From Pigoraptor vietnamica (lineage: Eukaryota > Opisthokonta > Filasterea), in NCBI GenBank assembly GCA_943704525.1, contig CALSCQ010000517.1, positions 1-34,200 on the forward strand: a stretch of 34,200 nucleotides of DNA. Reading direction: 5' to 3'. Below the pieces are notes generated by a model that searched no databases, had not been told where the DNA came from, and was given only the letters and a program-made list of their open reading frames with translations. The stretch's first letter is position 1, and each line of letters starts with the position of its first letter. A program made the position numbers and the translations under genes. Positions 11,671 through 22,803 of the stretch are shown in pieces.

Positions 11671-13707
11671 ATGTGGGGCTATCGTGCGGATGTCGTCGAC
11701 TCTACAGTCGTCGATCAATTCGAGGCGTCGCTATTAAGCAAGTTGGAGACCCTCGGGGGCTTTAACACGCCCGTGTCAAATGTCCTCTACCGTGTGTTTG
11801 GAGAGTTTGACTCGTCGCGTACCGGAAAGGTGGGAGGTCACGTGCGCGTGTGGTGGTGGTGTGTTGCGGTGATGGAGCAGGCTGGCGTAGAGACTGTACG
11901 AGCGCGGGTCCCGTGTGCGTTAGATCTGCACGGTGCATTATGCAGTGTCGAAACAAACGCGCCCTCGTGTTGTTCACTGCGAATTGTAGTGGGACTGAGA
12001 CCCCACCACGTTTTGGAGTGTGTGGATGATGGAGTGCGTGGGGCAGTTTGGTGTTGTGTGTGTGTGTGTGTTGATAATTGACGGCGGACTTTTACGTTTT
12101 GCCAGACAAATTTGGCCGATTTCGAGCGCGCGATGGAGCGCATGAATTTTCTGAACAAGAAGCGCGAGATCCGCGCGCTTTTTCGCCGATACGACATTGA
12201 CGATGACGGGCTTGTTGACTACCGGTGAGGAGACTGTCTGCACGTGGACCGAGTGGAGGGCAGAGGGGAAGAGTGTGTGTGTGTGTGTGTGTGCGGGCGG
12301 GTGGGGGGGGGGGAGGGAGTGTTGGCTCAACGCACTGGTTCTTGTCATCACGCCTGACGATTTTACTCGTGGTGTTGTAGGCAGATGGGCCTCGCCATCT
12401 CACGTGACGGACCCCCTCGTTCCGTCCCCGCCGTCGGTCGCTTCCGGGAAGTGCTGCTCGCGCGCTGCGGCGGTTTCCAAGCGCTTGCGGACTTGTCGCG
12501 CAATTTTGCCGCGGCAGATCGCTCTCGCACTGGCCTCCTCGAGAAGGGCGATCTGATGCGCGGTGTCGTGCACATGCTGAACGGGTTTGGTGTGTACCTG
12601 CGTCCCTCGGATATCGAAGACCTCTGCCCTGGGTTCGAGCGCCCAGACGGACGGATCAAGTTTGACGAGGTGGGTCTTATTAGCAACTCTCTTTCTCTCT
12701 TCCGCTCGCTCTCCCCTATGATTTAGCTGATCCGGCATCTCTGGCTCACCCTCTCCTCTATGTTGATACGTGCACTGTGTGCGAGACCGCTTGGCAACTC
12801 TCACACGTGTTGTGTGTAACCCAGTTTATCGACGCGGTCCGCGGGCAAATGAATGCGGCAAGGATCGCTCTCGTCGGAATGGCTTTCGATGCGCTCGACG
12901 TGTGGGTAGTTGCCTCGAAATGGGACATCTTCTGTCGGTATTATTTGTCTATGTCCCTGTTTACAATTCGAGGATCGTCTAGAACGTCTCTGCTGGTCAT
13001 TCGCCTACGTCTTTCCTTGACGGACCCTTTCCCTTGCTTCTCCCTCTCAGTGATAAGACGGGTGCCGTCACAGTGAGCTCAATCGCTCAAAGGTACGACG
13101 TCTCGCACCATCCGCGCGTAAGAACTCAACTGCTCAAGCCCAGAGACGCCACCTACGAACTCCTCCGCGTTACGGACAAATCGAACGAGCAGCTTGTCAG
13201 CCGCGAAGAGTTTCTTGCATTCTACCGGTGGATCAGGTGAGCGTTGGAATCCATTCTGCGCAATCACCGGCCCATGCCCTCCGAATAGCATGTGATTGTC
13301 TTGATTACATGAGGCTCTCTTCCGCCGATTGACACTGAATCTCTCGCTCGACAGTCCCAACATTGACAGCGACGACTACTTTGAGTTTATGATGCGTGCG
13401 GCGTGGCATATCCCGGGAATTAGCGGGCCCCTTCCCACGGGGGAGCTCCGCCTGCTTGTGTCCCACAGGTATGGCTACACCCTATGGTCACTGACTGTGC
13501 TTTCTTTCTTTCTCACTCCCAAAGCGCGATTTCTCTTCGAACGCTGCGTGTGATGTGTCTTAATTTCCAGCGCTCGCGACGTGCAGGGACGGCTTTTTCA
13601 CTGTCGAGCGGGTGGCGGCAGACGCAACGGCGGACCCGGCGGCCATTTTGGGGCAACTGCGCATGTCGCGGCACATTGATGCGCTCCGTGTTGATATTGC
13701 TTTCTAG
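11671..13707 (+). CDS. Calcyphosin-like EF-hand calcium-binding protein
   Basis: Seven exons: 11671-11829, 12106-12224, 12381-12669, 12825-12901, 13051-13236, 13355-13468 and 13587-13707 (354 residues, all phases close). Six EF-hand-like loops are visible: DSSRTGKTNLAD, DIDDDGLVDYRQ, DRSRTGLLEKGD, a degenerate FERPDGRIKFDE, DVDKTGAVTVSS (split by an intron) and DKSNEQLVSREE. The C-terminal stretch SREEFLAFYRWIS then DDYFEFMMRAAWHIPG matches the end of the animal CAPS/CAPSL family (TPEEFMNYY..., D-YF-MMR-AW). Known family members are cytosolic Ca2+ binders, many with cilium-associated expression. Loops 1, 2 and 5 look most able to bind Ca2+; loop 2 ends in Gln where Glu is usual. An extra 40-residue tail (DGFFTVERVAADATADPAAI onward) follows. 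The last acceptor was placed at 13586 because only that frame stays open sensibly to the stop. Confidence 0.85.
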
Positions 13708-14448
13708 ACGCACAACTATAAAAAGAGCCTGCGGAGCGGCCCAGGCGGCCTCCGCTCGGATCCGGTCACACTCACATTCCGCGCCTGAAAACTCATAGAA
13801 ACTCGGCGAGTCAGTGAAGGGCCGACCGCGAAATTTGTCGCCAACCAGCGGATCCACGTGCGCCACGGTCTTGAAATGGCTCACCTGACACAGCCGATGG
13901 ATGACTCTGCGACGTAATGACTGCGCACTGTGCGTTCACCAGTAGTAGGTCGAGCGAGGCCGAGACGATAAACACCGATCTGCGTAGGCCTCCGATTGGC
14001 TGATTTTAAAAATTCTACAACTAAAATCGGGCCAATCAGATTGCACCGAGCTGCCATGTCACCCATTAATTTAATAATTTTCATTGGCAATTCACTATGG
14101 CTTTACTATTGAAATGTGGTGTTTGTCGGAGTCCTTAGTAACCAGAGCACAGCGAGAGCACAGCGAATGCCACGGCACACTCCAACACGCACCGGCACAC
14201 TCGTCGAAATCATCACGCAGAAAATGAAAATTCGCCAATGCGACTCTCCATGTACATTGTCGCTGATCGTACTAACTTCGCGGGTCCGGTGCGGTGCCCC
14301 AACTGCAGCCAATTGCCTCACGCAGTCGTCGGCGCGGCGCGGTCTCGGTTGTGTGCCGCCGGTCTGTTTTCACGTCAGGTTCAGCAGTGCAGTCTCTGAA
14401 ACGTGTCGATACGAGTCAGTTGGCTCGCGGCTGTCGAGCCAGGTAGCC
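13708..14448. other. Intergenic region upstream of tandem gene copy A
   Basis: It holds a good TATA-like site (TATAAAAAG, 13717-13725), an AT-rich stretch (about 14000-14110) and several CCAAT/ATTGG boxes (about 13995, 14033, 14083 and 14232). A minus-strand open stretch near 13790-13880 reads SHFKTVAHVDPLVGDKF and similar. It looks protein-like but has no start, stop or splice structure I can defend, so I do not call a gene. Confidence 0.4.
13994..14037. promoter_or_regulatory. Inverted CCAAT-box palindrome
   Basis: The left arm 13994-14008 (GATTGGCTGATTTTA) and right arm 14022-14037 (TAAAATCGGGCCAATC) are near-perfect reverse complements around a 13-base spacer, so two CCAAT boxes face each other. 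They lie about 410 bases before the start codon of copy A. CCAAT boxes are the known site of NF-Y-type factors; use here is inferred. Confidence 0.4.
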
Positions 14449-16383
14449 ATGCAGAGGCCGCGCCAGTTGCAACCGTGCGGGCGGCACGGCGCGCTCGGCG
14501 GCACTGCTCTGCGGTTATCGGTGTGTGTCCCACTCCTTCTGGTGGCTCACCTTGCGACATCAGCGACCGTGTACGTGTCGTTCACCAGCGCCGTGGCGAG
14601 TGACGTCGTGGGCTGCGGGCAGAGTGCGGGGGCGCCGTGCAAGACACTCGGCGCGGGTCTGCGGGAGGCGGCCAGCGGAGACACCCTCTCTATCGTCGGC
14701 GGAGGAACATCACGTGCGTGCGGCGCGCACATTGACAAGGCAATTGCGATCCGCGCGTCGCCCTCTGCCACACTGGATTGCAACGGCACCGCGACGGGTC
14801 TCTACGTCGACGGGGGCGCGAATGCGGTCGAACTCGAAGGGCTGAGCTTTCTCAACGGCAGGGCTGGCTTTGAGGGAATGCCCGACCAAGACGACACGAA
14901 CGTCGCCGGGGCGCTCAACGTGAACGTGACGGGGTTGCGGGCGCTGACGGTGCGCAACTCGATATTTCGCGGAAACCACGCAAATGGCTTTCGCGCGGGC
15001 GGCGCCATTTTGTTTGCGGGCTCGCTGTCGGACGGCCCGTTCGACCTTACGATAAACGACACTTCGTTTGTGGACAACAGCGCCAACTCGACGATGCTGG
15101 CGTGCGGCGCTGTGCTGGTGACCGTGTCGGACATCCGCGGCGGGACGTTCCTGTTCTCCGGTCTCACAATAACGAACAATTACGCGCTGACGGTGGCGCT
15201 TCCCGGGGGGTCGTTCACGGGGGCGGCGGCGGGGGGAGGGGTCGTGGCCAACTTTGAAACCGGGTATTCGGAGGACGTTCGTCAGGTGTATCTGAATACG
15301 GTCGTGCGCAACAACACGGGGATTGTGTACGGTGGCGAAGGGAGCGACTTCTCCGGGAACATTGGGGCCGGCGGTGTCGCCGTCAACTGGAACACAGCAA
15401 ACTCTATCCGCAACGAAGTTCGCATAGTCAACAGCACGATCGCACTCAACTACCACTGGTGAGTGGCCTTTTCAGTGTTTTTTTTTCTGCCGGCGCTGAC
15501 ACTCCTCGGCGGCCGGACAGAGACAGTTGGGCGCGGCTGGCTAATAAGTGCTTGACAGAGTCCGGCTGACTTTTTCTGCGAGTCGGTTGGTTGATGATCC
15601 TTGGTGTTCGGTGTCCATCAGTTAACAATTTCGGGACTGTTCCGCGCAGGTGCGATGGATACGGCACCAACTTTGCGGGTGCGTGGTCGTCAGCGCCCGT
15701 TGGTAGTCCTCCTCATCCTTCCTTCCTTCCTTCCTCCCCCCTCCCTTCTTCTTCCCTTCTTCTTCCCTGCGCACGTCTCCATCCGATTCGCTCCGTGATG
15801 CTGTCTGAATGCGGTTCTTTTCGCTCACTATAATTACTGTTCCTCGCCGGCGCACTGATTTCCGCGATTTTCATTATAATAATACGCCAACAAAATCATC
15901 ACTCAGGCACTGCGGTGAGTTTTTCTTGCGACCGCTTGTGCAAATGAAGCGTGCGGCGATGTGTTTTCTTCTGTCGCCATCTGATTCACATCTCGCGAAT
16001 GGCAGGGTGCTGGCGGATTTCTCATCAACCACAACGGCTACGCGTTCTACTTGCGCGTGCTCATCGAGAGGAGCCGGTTCGACAGCAACATTGGATTCAT
16101 CTATGGCGACGCAGGGTCGTACTCTGGCAATGCCGGCAGGTGCGTACGAAGCCCATCTACTCTTTCACTTGGCCATCTACAATATCCTTCACTCGCTGCC
16201 GGTAGACGATGCCGTAAGGTTGTCGCTATTCTGAATCTGCGCGCTCGCACGCTACGACGCAGCGGCGGAATGCTCGTCAATTACAACAGCCTCGGGCAGG
16301 AGGGACTGCACGAGTGCTACAATTCGACCTTCCACCGCAATTATGGGCTCACGGGAGGCGTCGGAGGTTACCTGAGTTCAAAC

Positions 16384-16466
<83 letters not shown>

Positions 16467-19400
16467 ATGTGTGTGTGTGCGTGCGTGTGCGTGCGTGTGC
16501 ATGGCGTGTGCATGTGAGTGTGTGTGTATGTGTGTGCGCGTGTGTGTGTGTGTGTGTGTGTGCAGGCAAGAGCGCCTCGTGAGCGCGTTATTTGCATGTG
16601 CGCGTGCGAGTCAACGAGCTTGCGTATTGGTACCGTCCACATGTGCACGTGTTGCCTGAGACTCAGCGCGCCACAACACCCACCTTCCCTCCGCAGGCGG
16701 CGGCGGTGGCCTTGAGTTCTACTACATCAGCAGCCAGAGCAATCTCAACCGCCACCTCATTCTCGACTCGCGGTTCGAAGGCAACACGGGCATCTCGACG
16801 GGAAGCAAGCTCTGTGCGGGGTCGGGAGGCCTCTCCATCTTTTATTACCTGCGGCCGCGTGGCGTCGGCAACTACCTCCTCCTCCGCAACTGCACGTTTG
16901 CCAACAACATTGGGCGCAACGAGGCCGTGTCGAGCAACGGCATGGCGAGCGCTCTCGGCATATCGTCCTACGGCGCCTCCGTCTTCAACGGGACGTACGA
17001 GATCGTGGGGAATCGGTTCGTGGGCAACTACGTGTCCGGACGCAACAACGACTTTGAGGGGACGGTCGCCGTGATGATCTTTTCAGGCGGCGATTCGAAC
17101 CAAATTGTCATGCGCGATAACGTCTTCGAGGACAACGTGTCGAACGACGGGACGGGCGGCGCGACGTTCGTGACGACGTACGGCGACGGCAACGGCGTCT
17201 CGCTCTCGCGCGACATGTTTTCGGGGAACAAGGCCGGGGACAGCGGCGGCGCGATGGCCGTCAGCTCGTTCTTTCACATATCGTGCACGGCGTGCGTGTT
17301 TGTGAACAACTCTGCGAGCTCCGAAGGTGGCGCCGTCTACACGGCAAGCCCGAACGCGACGTTCTCCAACTCGACGTTCTCTGGCAACAACGTGAGTGCT
17401 TACGTGATTGTTGTCGATGCACTCCTGCACTCGACAATTCATAATTCATCCCGGCTGGCACTCGGCTGACCTTTGTTTTGTTGCCCTTCCAGGCGCGCGT
17501 GTCTGGCGGCGCGCTCTCGGTCGCGTCGCTGTCGACATCGACCATCAACACGTGCCGCTTTGTATCCAATTTCGCGTCGACGGGCGGCGCCATCTCCGTC
17601 TCCAAGGGCTCGTTTCTCCTGGGCACTGCGTCGGCGTTCGAACAGAACCGCGCATCGAGCGCGAGCGAGATATTCTTCGGCGGCGCTTCCATGGCCGAGC
17701 TGAAGTACACAAAGTTCCGCGCGATAGGGCTCGATAGCGTCATCTACGCAGCGGAGGGCGCCGCGCTTGCGTCCGTCTCGTACATGTCCCGCGGCAACGA
17801 GCTCGAGTGTCCCGAGGGCCATGAGTTCACCTCGGGCGACGATGGCAGCGTTGTTGGATGTCACAAGTGCCCGCCGGGTAAGCGAGCCCGATGGAACTGC
17901 GGTCACGTGGAGAGGCAGAGATAGTTTGTGCGAACAGGGATGTGCTAACGCGCAGCGCGCATGCTCGCAGGCACGTACCTGCTGACCGGCGGCACGAACC
18001 GCAACCTCGCCAAGTGCAAGTCGTGCGGGAGCCTTGTCGGCAGCGACTGCTCTGCGGGCGGCGCAGACCCTCGCACGACAAGCGGCTTCTGGGCGGACAT
18101 TTCGGGCACCGAAGACCCCACGCTCGAGTTTGTGCAATGTCCACACGGGTACTGCTGCCACGACGAAGAGGAAGGATGCGAGCTGCAGTACTGCGTGTCG
18201 GGGCGGACGGGTCGCCTGTGCGGGTCCTGTTTTGCCGACATGAGCGAAGTGCTGGGGTCCACGTCGTGCCGAGGTGTGTGCATGAGCGTGACAGTGTTTT
18301 CGTGATGTTGTGTATACTCTTTTTCCTCATGCACGTGACGGAATCTGATCGCGCGTGCGCGTGTGTGGACGTCGGTGTTGCGTCTCACACACACGACCGA
18401 TGTTCCGCCCCACAGCGGACACTTCCTGCGACGACGCGCGGTGGTTCATTCCGGTCGTGCTCGTGCTGGCGGGCGTGTACGCCGTTATCCTTCTCCGCCA
18501 CCCACACGGCCACTCGTCCCCCTTCAAGATTCTCGTGCTACACTTCCAGGTATGCGGCTGGACGTGCGCACTTGCGGCACACACGTGACTGCCGAGTCGC
18601 AAACGACATTTTTTCGTGTTGTCGACTCTTGTGTGTGTCGCATCGCTCACACTATTCCCCCTCTCCATCAGCTTGTCCCACTCGTGACAAGCTTTGTTGG
18701 CTGGGCGGCGGATGTCGGCATTGTCACGACGGTCGACAACGTCTTCAGCCTCAGCATGGAGCTGTTCGGAGTTCACCAGGGCATCTGCGTGTTTCCGGGC
18801 ATGACGGGTCGTGAGAAGATCGCGACGGGCGTCATCATCCCGCTCTTCCTCCTCGGCGAACTCTTTATCCTGCGCGCGGGCATACGCCTCTACCGCTACT
18901 TGAAGCGGGAGCTCAACCCGACGTCGTCGATGGTGCTGCGAGAGAAGCGCCAGTCGGAATCGTTCGCGTCCGCGGTGATCACGCTCTTGCTGCTGTCGTA
19001 CGACACGTGCATTAAGACGATCTTCAACATGCTCAGCTGCGTGACCATCGGCGGCGAGCGCTACCTCTTCCGTTCCGCGGACGGACAGGCGTGCTACGCG
19101 GGGTGGCAAGTCGGTGTCTTCTTCTGCCTCGTGTTCATCCTCATTCTGCCGGGTCTCCTCATCTACTTTCAGATTTGGTGCCGCCAACAGAGGAAGCAGG
19201 GCAAGACGCTCTACCCGGCGTTCCGCCAGGTGCTCTACGTCGTCGAGGCGCCCTTCCGCCCGGAGTGCATGCACTGGGAGTCCACGCTGCTCTACTGCAG
19301 GTGAGCTCTCCTGGCATTGCTGTAACTGTGCGCGCAAGCGTGCTTTGCGTGCGTGGCTCGGTTTGGCATGCGTGACGCTTTGGGATGAGTTGTCAATTGT

Positions 19401-20558
19401 ATTACCTCATGGCGCAGAGTCATTCTCGTCCTCTTCGACGTGTTCATACCCAACCGCCTCTGGCGCTCGATGGCCGTCTGTTTGGGTCTTCTCGTTCTGT
19501 TCGCCGTCAACGTGTCCCTGCGGCCGTTCCGTTCGGCCGAGGCGCACCTGCTCGAGTGCGCGTCGCTCGCCGTTCTCGTCGTCATGTCCGTGTTCAACGT
19601 CCGGACGGGCCTTCTGGACAACCTCGGCATTTCCCCTCGCTCCCCGTTGCAGCTGAGCACGACGAAGGTGTACGACTTCATCGAGCTGGCGCTGCTCGTG
19701 CTGCCCGTCCTCTACATTGCCTTCAAGCTGCTGCAGTACTTTTACCACGTGTACAAGTCGTCGATGAAACAGCGCAAGTTGAGGGTGTGGCCGACGTACT
19801 TCAAGTCGAGCGTGCACCAGCTCGGCGGCATCGACGGTTCGAAGATGGTTGCGAGCCGCGCGCACCCGAAGCACGGCGACGGCGACGATGACGACGACAC
19901 TGCGTTTGGCATGATGTTGTCGGCGGAGGAGCACGGCCACAAGCACCACGGACACGGCCATCACGGTCACGGGCACGGGCACCAGGACAGGGGCGCTGTC
20001 GAAGCATTCCGTCTTCCCGAAATGACACCGAGCGGATCGGAGGGTTCTTTGCCCACGGCTACGGCGGGTGAAAAGCCGGTGTCTCTGCCGGGAACCATCG
20101 ACGCCGCAACCGCCGCGGCAGCGAGTGCCGGCGACACGCCTGCGACGCGGACGCCCGGAACAGGCGACTCCGCGGGCGAGTTGCACGCCATGCAGGACAT
20201 GCCGCGACGGGAGCCGACGCTGAACGAAGAGGCGGCGGCTGTACGATCATCAGCATCCCTCCAAGACAGGCACTTGCTGCAGCGACCGTCGCCGGCGTCG
20301 TCACGGACGCGGACTGCGGACAGCGCCGTGCTTCCCGCGGGGACACACAGCGACCCGCTCCCCGCCATTCGGCGCAACGTCGTGGATGGACAAGATGAAC
20401 AAACCGCGCAACATGAGACTGGCGAAGGGGCGGCTGAGCCCGTGCAGGAGGTGGCGGTGACCTATGCCGAGGACGGGGACAGTGGCGTTCCGGATTCGGC
20501 CGCTGAGATCACGAACGACATTGAGTCGACGGGAGGCCACAAGCGAAAGGAAGAATAG
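14449..20558 (+). CDS. Tandem copy A: Pmp-like beta-helix membrane protein with Cys-rich module and ~9 TM segments
   Basis: Eleven exons: 14449-15458, 15650-15678, 15907-15914 (8 bases), 16006-16139, 16263-16384, 16697-17391, 17493-17877, 17971-18273, 18416-18549, 18672-19300 and 19418-20558. Phases close to give 1529 residues. A signal peptide ends near residue 42 ([15 protein letters not shown]). Residues ~43-795 show the GGA[IVL] and FxxN repeats of chlamydial polymorphic membrane proteins ([46 protein letters not shown]), expected to form a right-handed beta-helix. Exon 8 encodes a Cys-rich module (KCKSCG, CPHGYCC, RLCGSC). Residues ~900-1300 hold about nine hydrophobic segments ([22 protein letters not shown]-type helices follow). 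The cytoplasmic-side tail is Ser/Thr-rich with a His/Gly tract at ~1320-1340 ([17 protein letters not shown]). Likely a plasma-membrane adhesion, receptor or channel-like protein. Substrate and partner are unknown. Confidence 0.88.
15907..15914 (+). other. 8-base microexon of copy A
   Basis: The eight bases GCACTGCG lie between CAG and GTGAGT. The preceding exon ends in phase 1 and the next begins in phase 0, so skipping it breaks the frame and including it restores it (Gly-Thr-Ala across the junctions). The same eight bases sit at the matching place in copy B. Confidence 0.85.
16385..16465. repeat. (GT)40 microsatellite that begins at a splice donor
   Basis: Pure GT repeat starting at the first base of the intron after copy A exon 5 (exon ends AACG at 16384), followed by interrupted GT/GC-rich repeats to about 16562. 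Copy B has an ordinary GTGAGC donor here and no repeat. Confidence 0.97.
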
Positions 20559-20980
20559 CCGTGGCCAAACCTTAGACTGTTTATAGTTATCTACGCGTGT
20601 TTGCCGGCGCGTGCTTGCGTTTGCGTGAGTCTTTCGGCGTAATGAACTCAGCTTAAGTGTGGTATGTGTATGTGTATGTGCCGGCGCTGGACGTTCGATG
20701 CAACCCATGGTGCGGTGTGGTGACATGATCGAGTCAATTAACAAAAAAAATAAATGAATTTTTTTTTCATATACAATTTCAATACAATTCGATTTTATTA
20801 ATTTATTTCACGCAAAGAAGTATTCTGCGACGTAAAAAAAATCGATTGCTAAAAATTTTCCATACAAGTTCATACAAATAATTTATGTCTATTTTATTTG
20901 AGTGTATTTGAGCTTGAGTGAAATAAAGTACTTTTTCAATTCTATTGGCAATCGCAAACCAAGGCGTTTCTTTCAGCCCA

Positions 20981-20982
<2 letters not shown>

Positions 20983-21020
<38 letters not shown>
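20983..21020. repeat. C38 homopolymer (G38 on the minus strand)
   Basis: Thirty-eight consecutive C residues followed by ACAC/ACGT repeats. The minus strand could fold as a G-quadruplex and the plus strand as an i-motif. Length may be inexact because such runs are hard to sequence. Confidence 0.9.
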
Positions 21021-21021
<1 letters not shown>

Positions 21022-21326
21022 CACACACACACGTACACACACACGTACACACACGTACACACGCTTCTATGCAAGCTGATGAGGACGAAAACGGCCGAAG
21101 AGAGAATGATAATGCCCCTCCGTTGACGTGGGGTCATCGGCATTGCCGCAGTTTTCTGCTTTCAATGTGAGCAAGAATAGCGTCGATGCCATAGAAAAGG
21201 CGCCAGTGAGTATTGTCTGTGTGTACGTGCGTGTCTGCGTCAGCGCACCGTGCGTGCGTATACGTGCGTGTTTTGCTGTGTGTGTGTGTCAGTGCGTGTG
21301 CCGCATGCCGCCGGGCGCCCCGAGTG

Positions 21327-21328
<2 letters not shown>

Positions 21329-21376
<48 letters not shown>
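21329..21376. repeat. (TG)24 microsatellite upstream of copy B
   Basis: Uninterrupted TG dinucleotides within a longer GT/GC-rich stretch (about 21210-21400), roughly 230 bases before the chosen start of copy B. Confidence 0.95.
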
Positions 21377-21377
<1 letters not shown>

Positions 21378-21604
21378 TGCGCATGTATGAGTGTGCGAAC
21401 GTGCTTGCGTGCCCTTTGTGCACTTCATTTTGAGCCCCAATGGCTAAACCCAGGCAGTCGCTCAAGCAAGTCAATACACCCGCGGACACTCGTCAGCGAC
21501 ATGGGGCAAGCCTGACTCAGCCGTGCAGCGCAATTTCCCGCGGAGCCACAATGCTTTCACCCTCCTGGATTCCCTGCTTATGCTGCTTGGTAAGCAGGGG
21601 GACT

Positions 21605-22692
21605 ATGGCCGTCTATATATTCCTGTCCCTCTCCGCGCTTTTCGCGTGCGCTTCGTCAGCGACCGTGTACGTGTCGTTCACCAGCGGCGTGGCGAGCGAC
21701 GTCGTGGGCTGCGGGCAGAGTGCGGGTGCGCCGTGCAAGACACTCGGCGCGGGTCTGCGGGAGGCGGCCAGCGGAGACACCCTCTCTGTCGTCGGCGGAG
21801 GAACTTCACGTGCGTGCGGCGCGCACATTGACAAGGCAATTGCGATCCGCGCGTCCCCCACGGCCACACTGGATTGCAACGGCACCGCGACGGGCCTCTA
21901 CGTCGACGGCGGCGCGAATGCGGTCGAACTCGACGGGCTGAGCTTTCTCAACGGCAGGGCTGGCTTTGAGGGAATGCCCGACCAAGACGACACGAACGTC
22001 GCCGGGGCGCTCAACGTGAACGTGACGGGGTTGCGCGCGCTGACGGTACGCAACTCGTTATTCCGCGGAAACCACGCAAATGGCTTTCGCGCGGGCGGCG
22101 CCATTTTGTTTGCGGGCTCGCTGTCGGACGGCCCGTTCGACCTTACGATAAACGACACTTCGTTTGTGGACAACACCGCCAACTCTACGATGCTGGCGTG
22201 CGGCGCTGTGCTGGTGACCGTGTCGGACATCCGCGGGGGGACGTTCCTGTTTTCCGGGCTCACAATAACGAACAATTACGCGCTGACGGTGGCGCTTCCC
22301 GGGGGGTCGTTCACGGGGGCGGCGGCGGGGGGAGGGGTCGTGGCCAACTTTGAAACCGGGTATTCGGAGGATGTTCGTCAGGTGTATCTGAACACGGTCG
22401 TGCGCAACAACACGGGGATTGTGTACGGCGGCGAAGGGAGCGACTTCTCCGGGAACATTGGGGCCGGCGGTGTCGCCGTCAACTGGAACACGGCGCTGTC
22501 GCAGGGCAACGGCATCCACTTGCGCAACTGCACGCTGTCCGACAACTACCACTGGTGCGTTGTGCGTCCCCGAAAAGAAGAATTTGTTGGCACACTGGTT
22601 TGTTTTCGTCCCGCTAAATTTCGTCGCCACATTGCAGGTGCGACGGGCGTGGCATCAACTTCGCGGGTGAGTGACGGACTGTGCTTGAGTGT

Positions 22693-22756
<64 letters not shown>

Positions 22757-22772
22757 GTGTATGTGTGTGTGG

Positions 22773-22803
<31 letters not shown>

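Larger units (their letters stand above)
20559..21604. other. Intergenic region between tandem copies A and B
   Basis: It holds the 3' end of copy A (an AATAAA at about 20748), a strongly AT-rich island at about 20735-20960, a 38-base C run, CA-type repeats, a (TG)24 tract and the promoter of copy B. A short open stretch with a possible acceptor and donor (about 21152-21206) could be a 5' leader exon of copy B, but nothing confirms it. ATGs at 21440 and 21551 are in frame with copy B. Confidence 0.5.

Noticed and set aside
13513-13884. Minus-strand open frame with protein-like text (SHFKTVAHVDPLVGDKF)
   Set aside because: It overlaps the last calcyphosin exon, and I find no start, stop or splice arrangement that makes a complete gene. 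It could be an exon of an unseen gene.
14116-14448. 111-residue N-terminal extension of copy A in the same frame
   Set aside because: The ATG at 14449 gives a signal peptide directly before the conserved region; the extension has no counterpart in copy B and covers promoter-like sequence.
16385-16582. Cys-Val and His-Thr repeat open frames
   Set aside because: Translations of a GT/CA microsatellite inside an intron.
21128-21433. Possible separate small gene or leader exon before copy B
   Set aside because: Only about 55 bases look exon-like; the rest is GT repeat. Kept as a remark in the intergenic entry.
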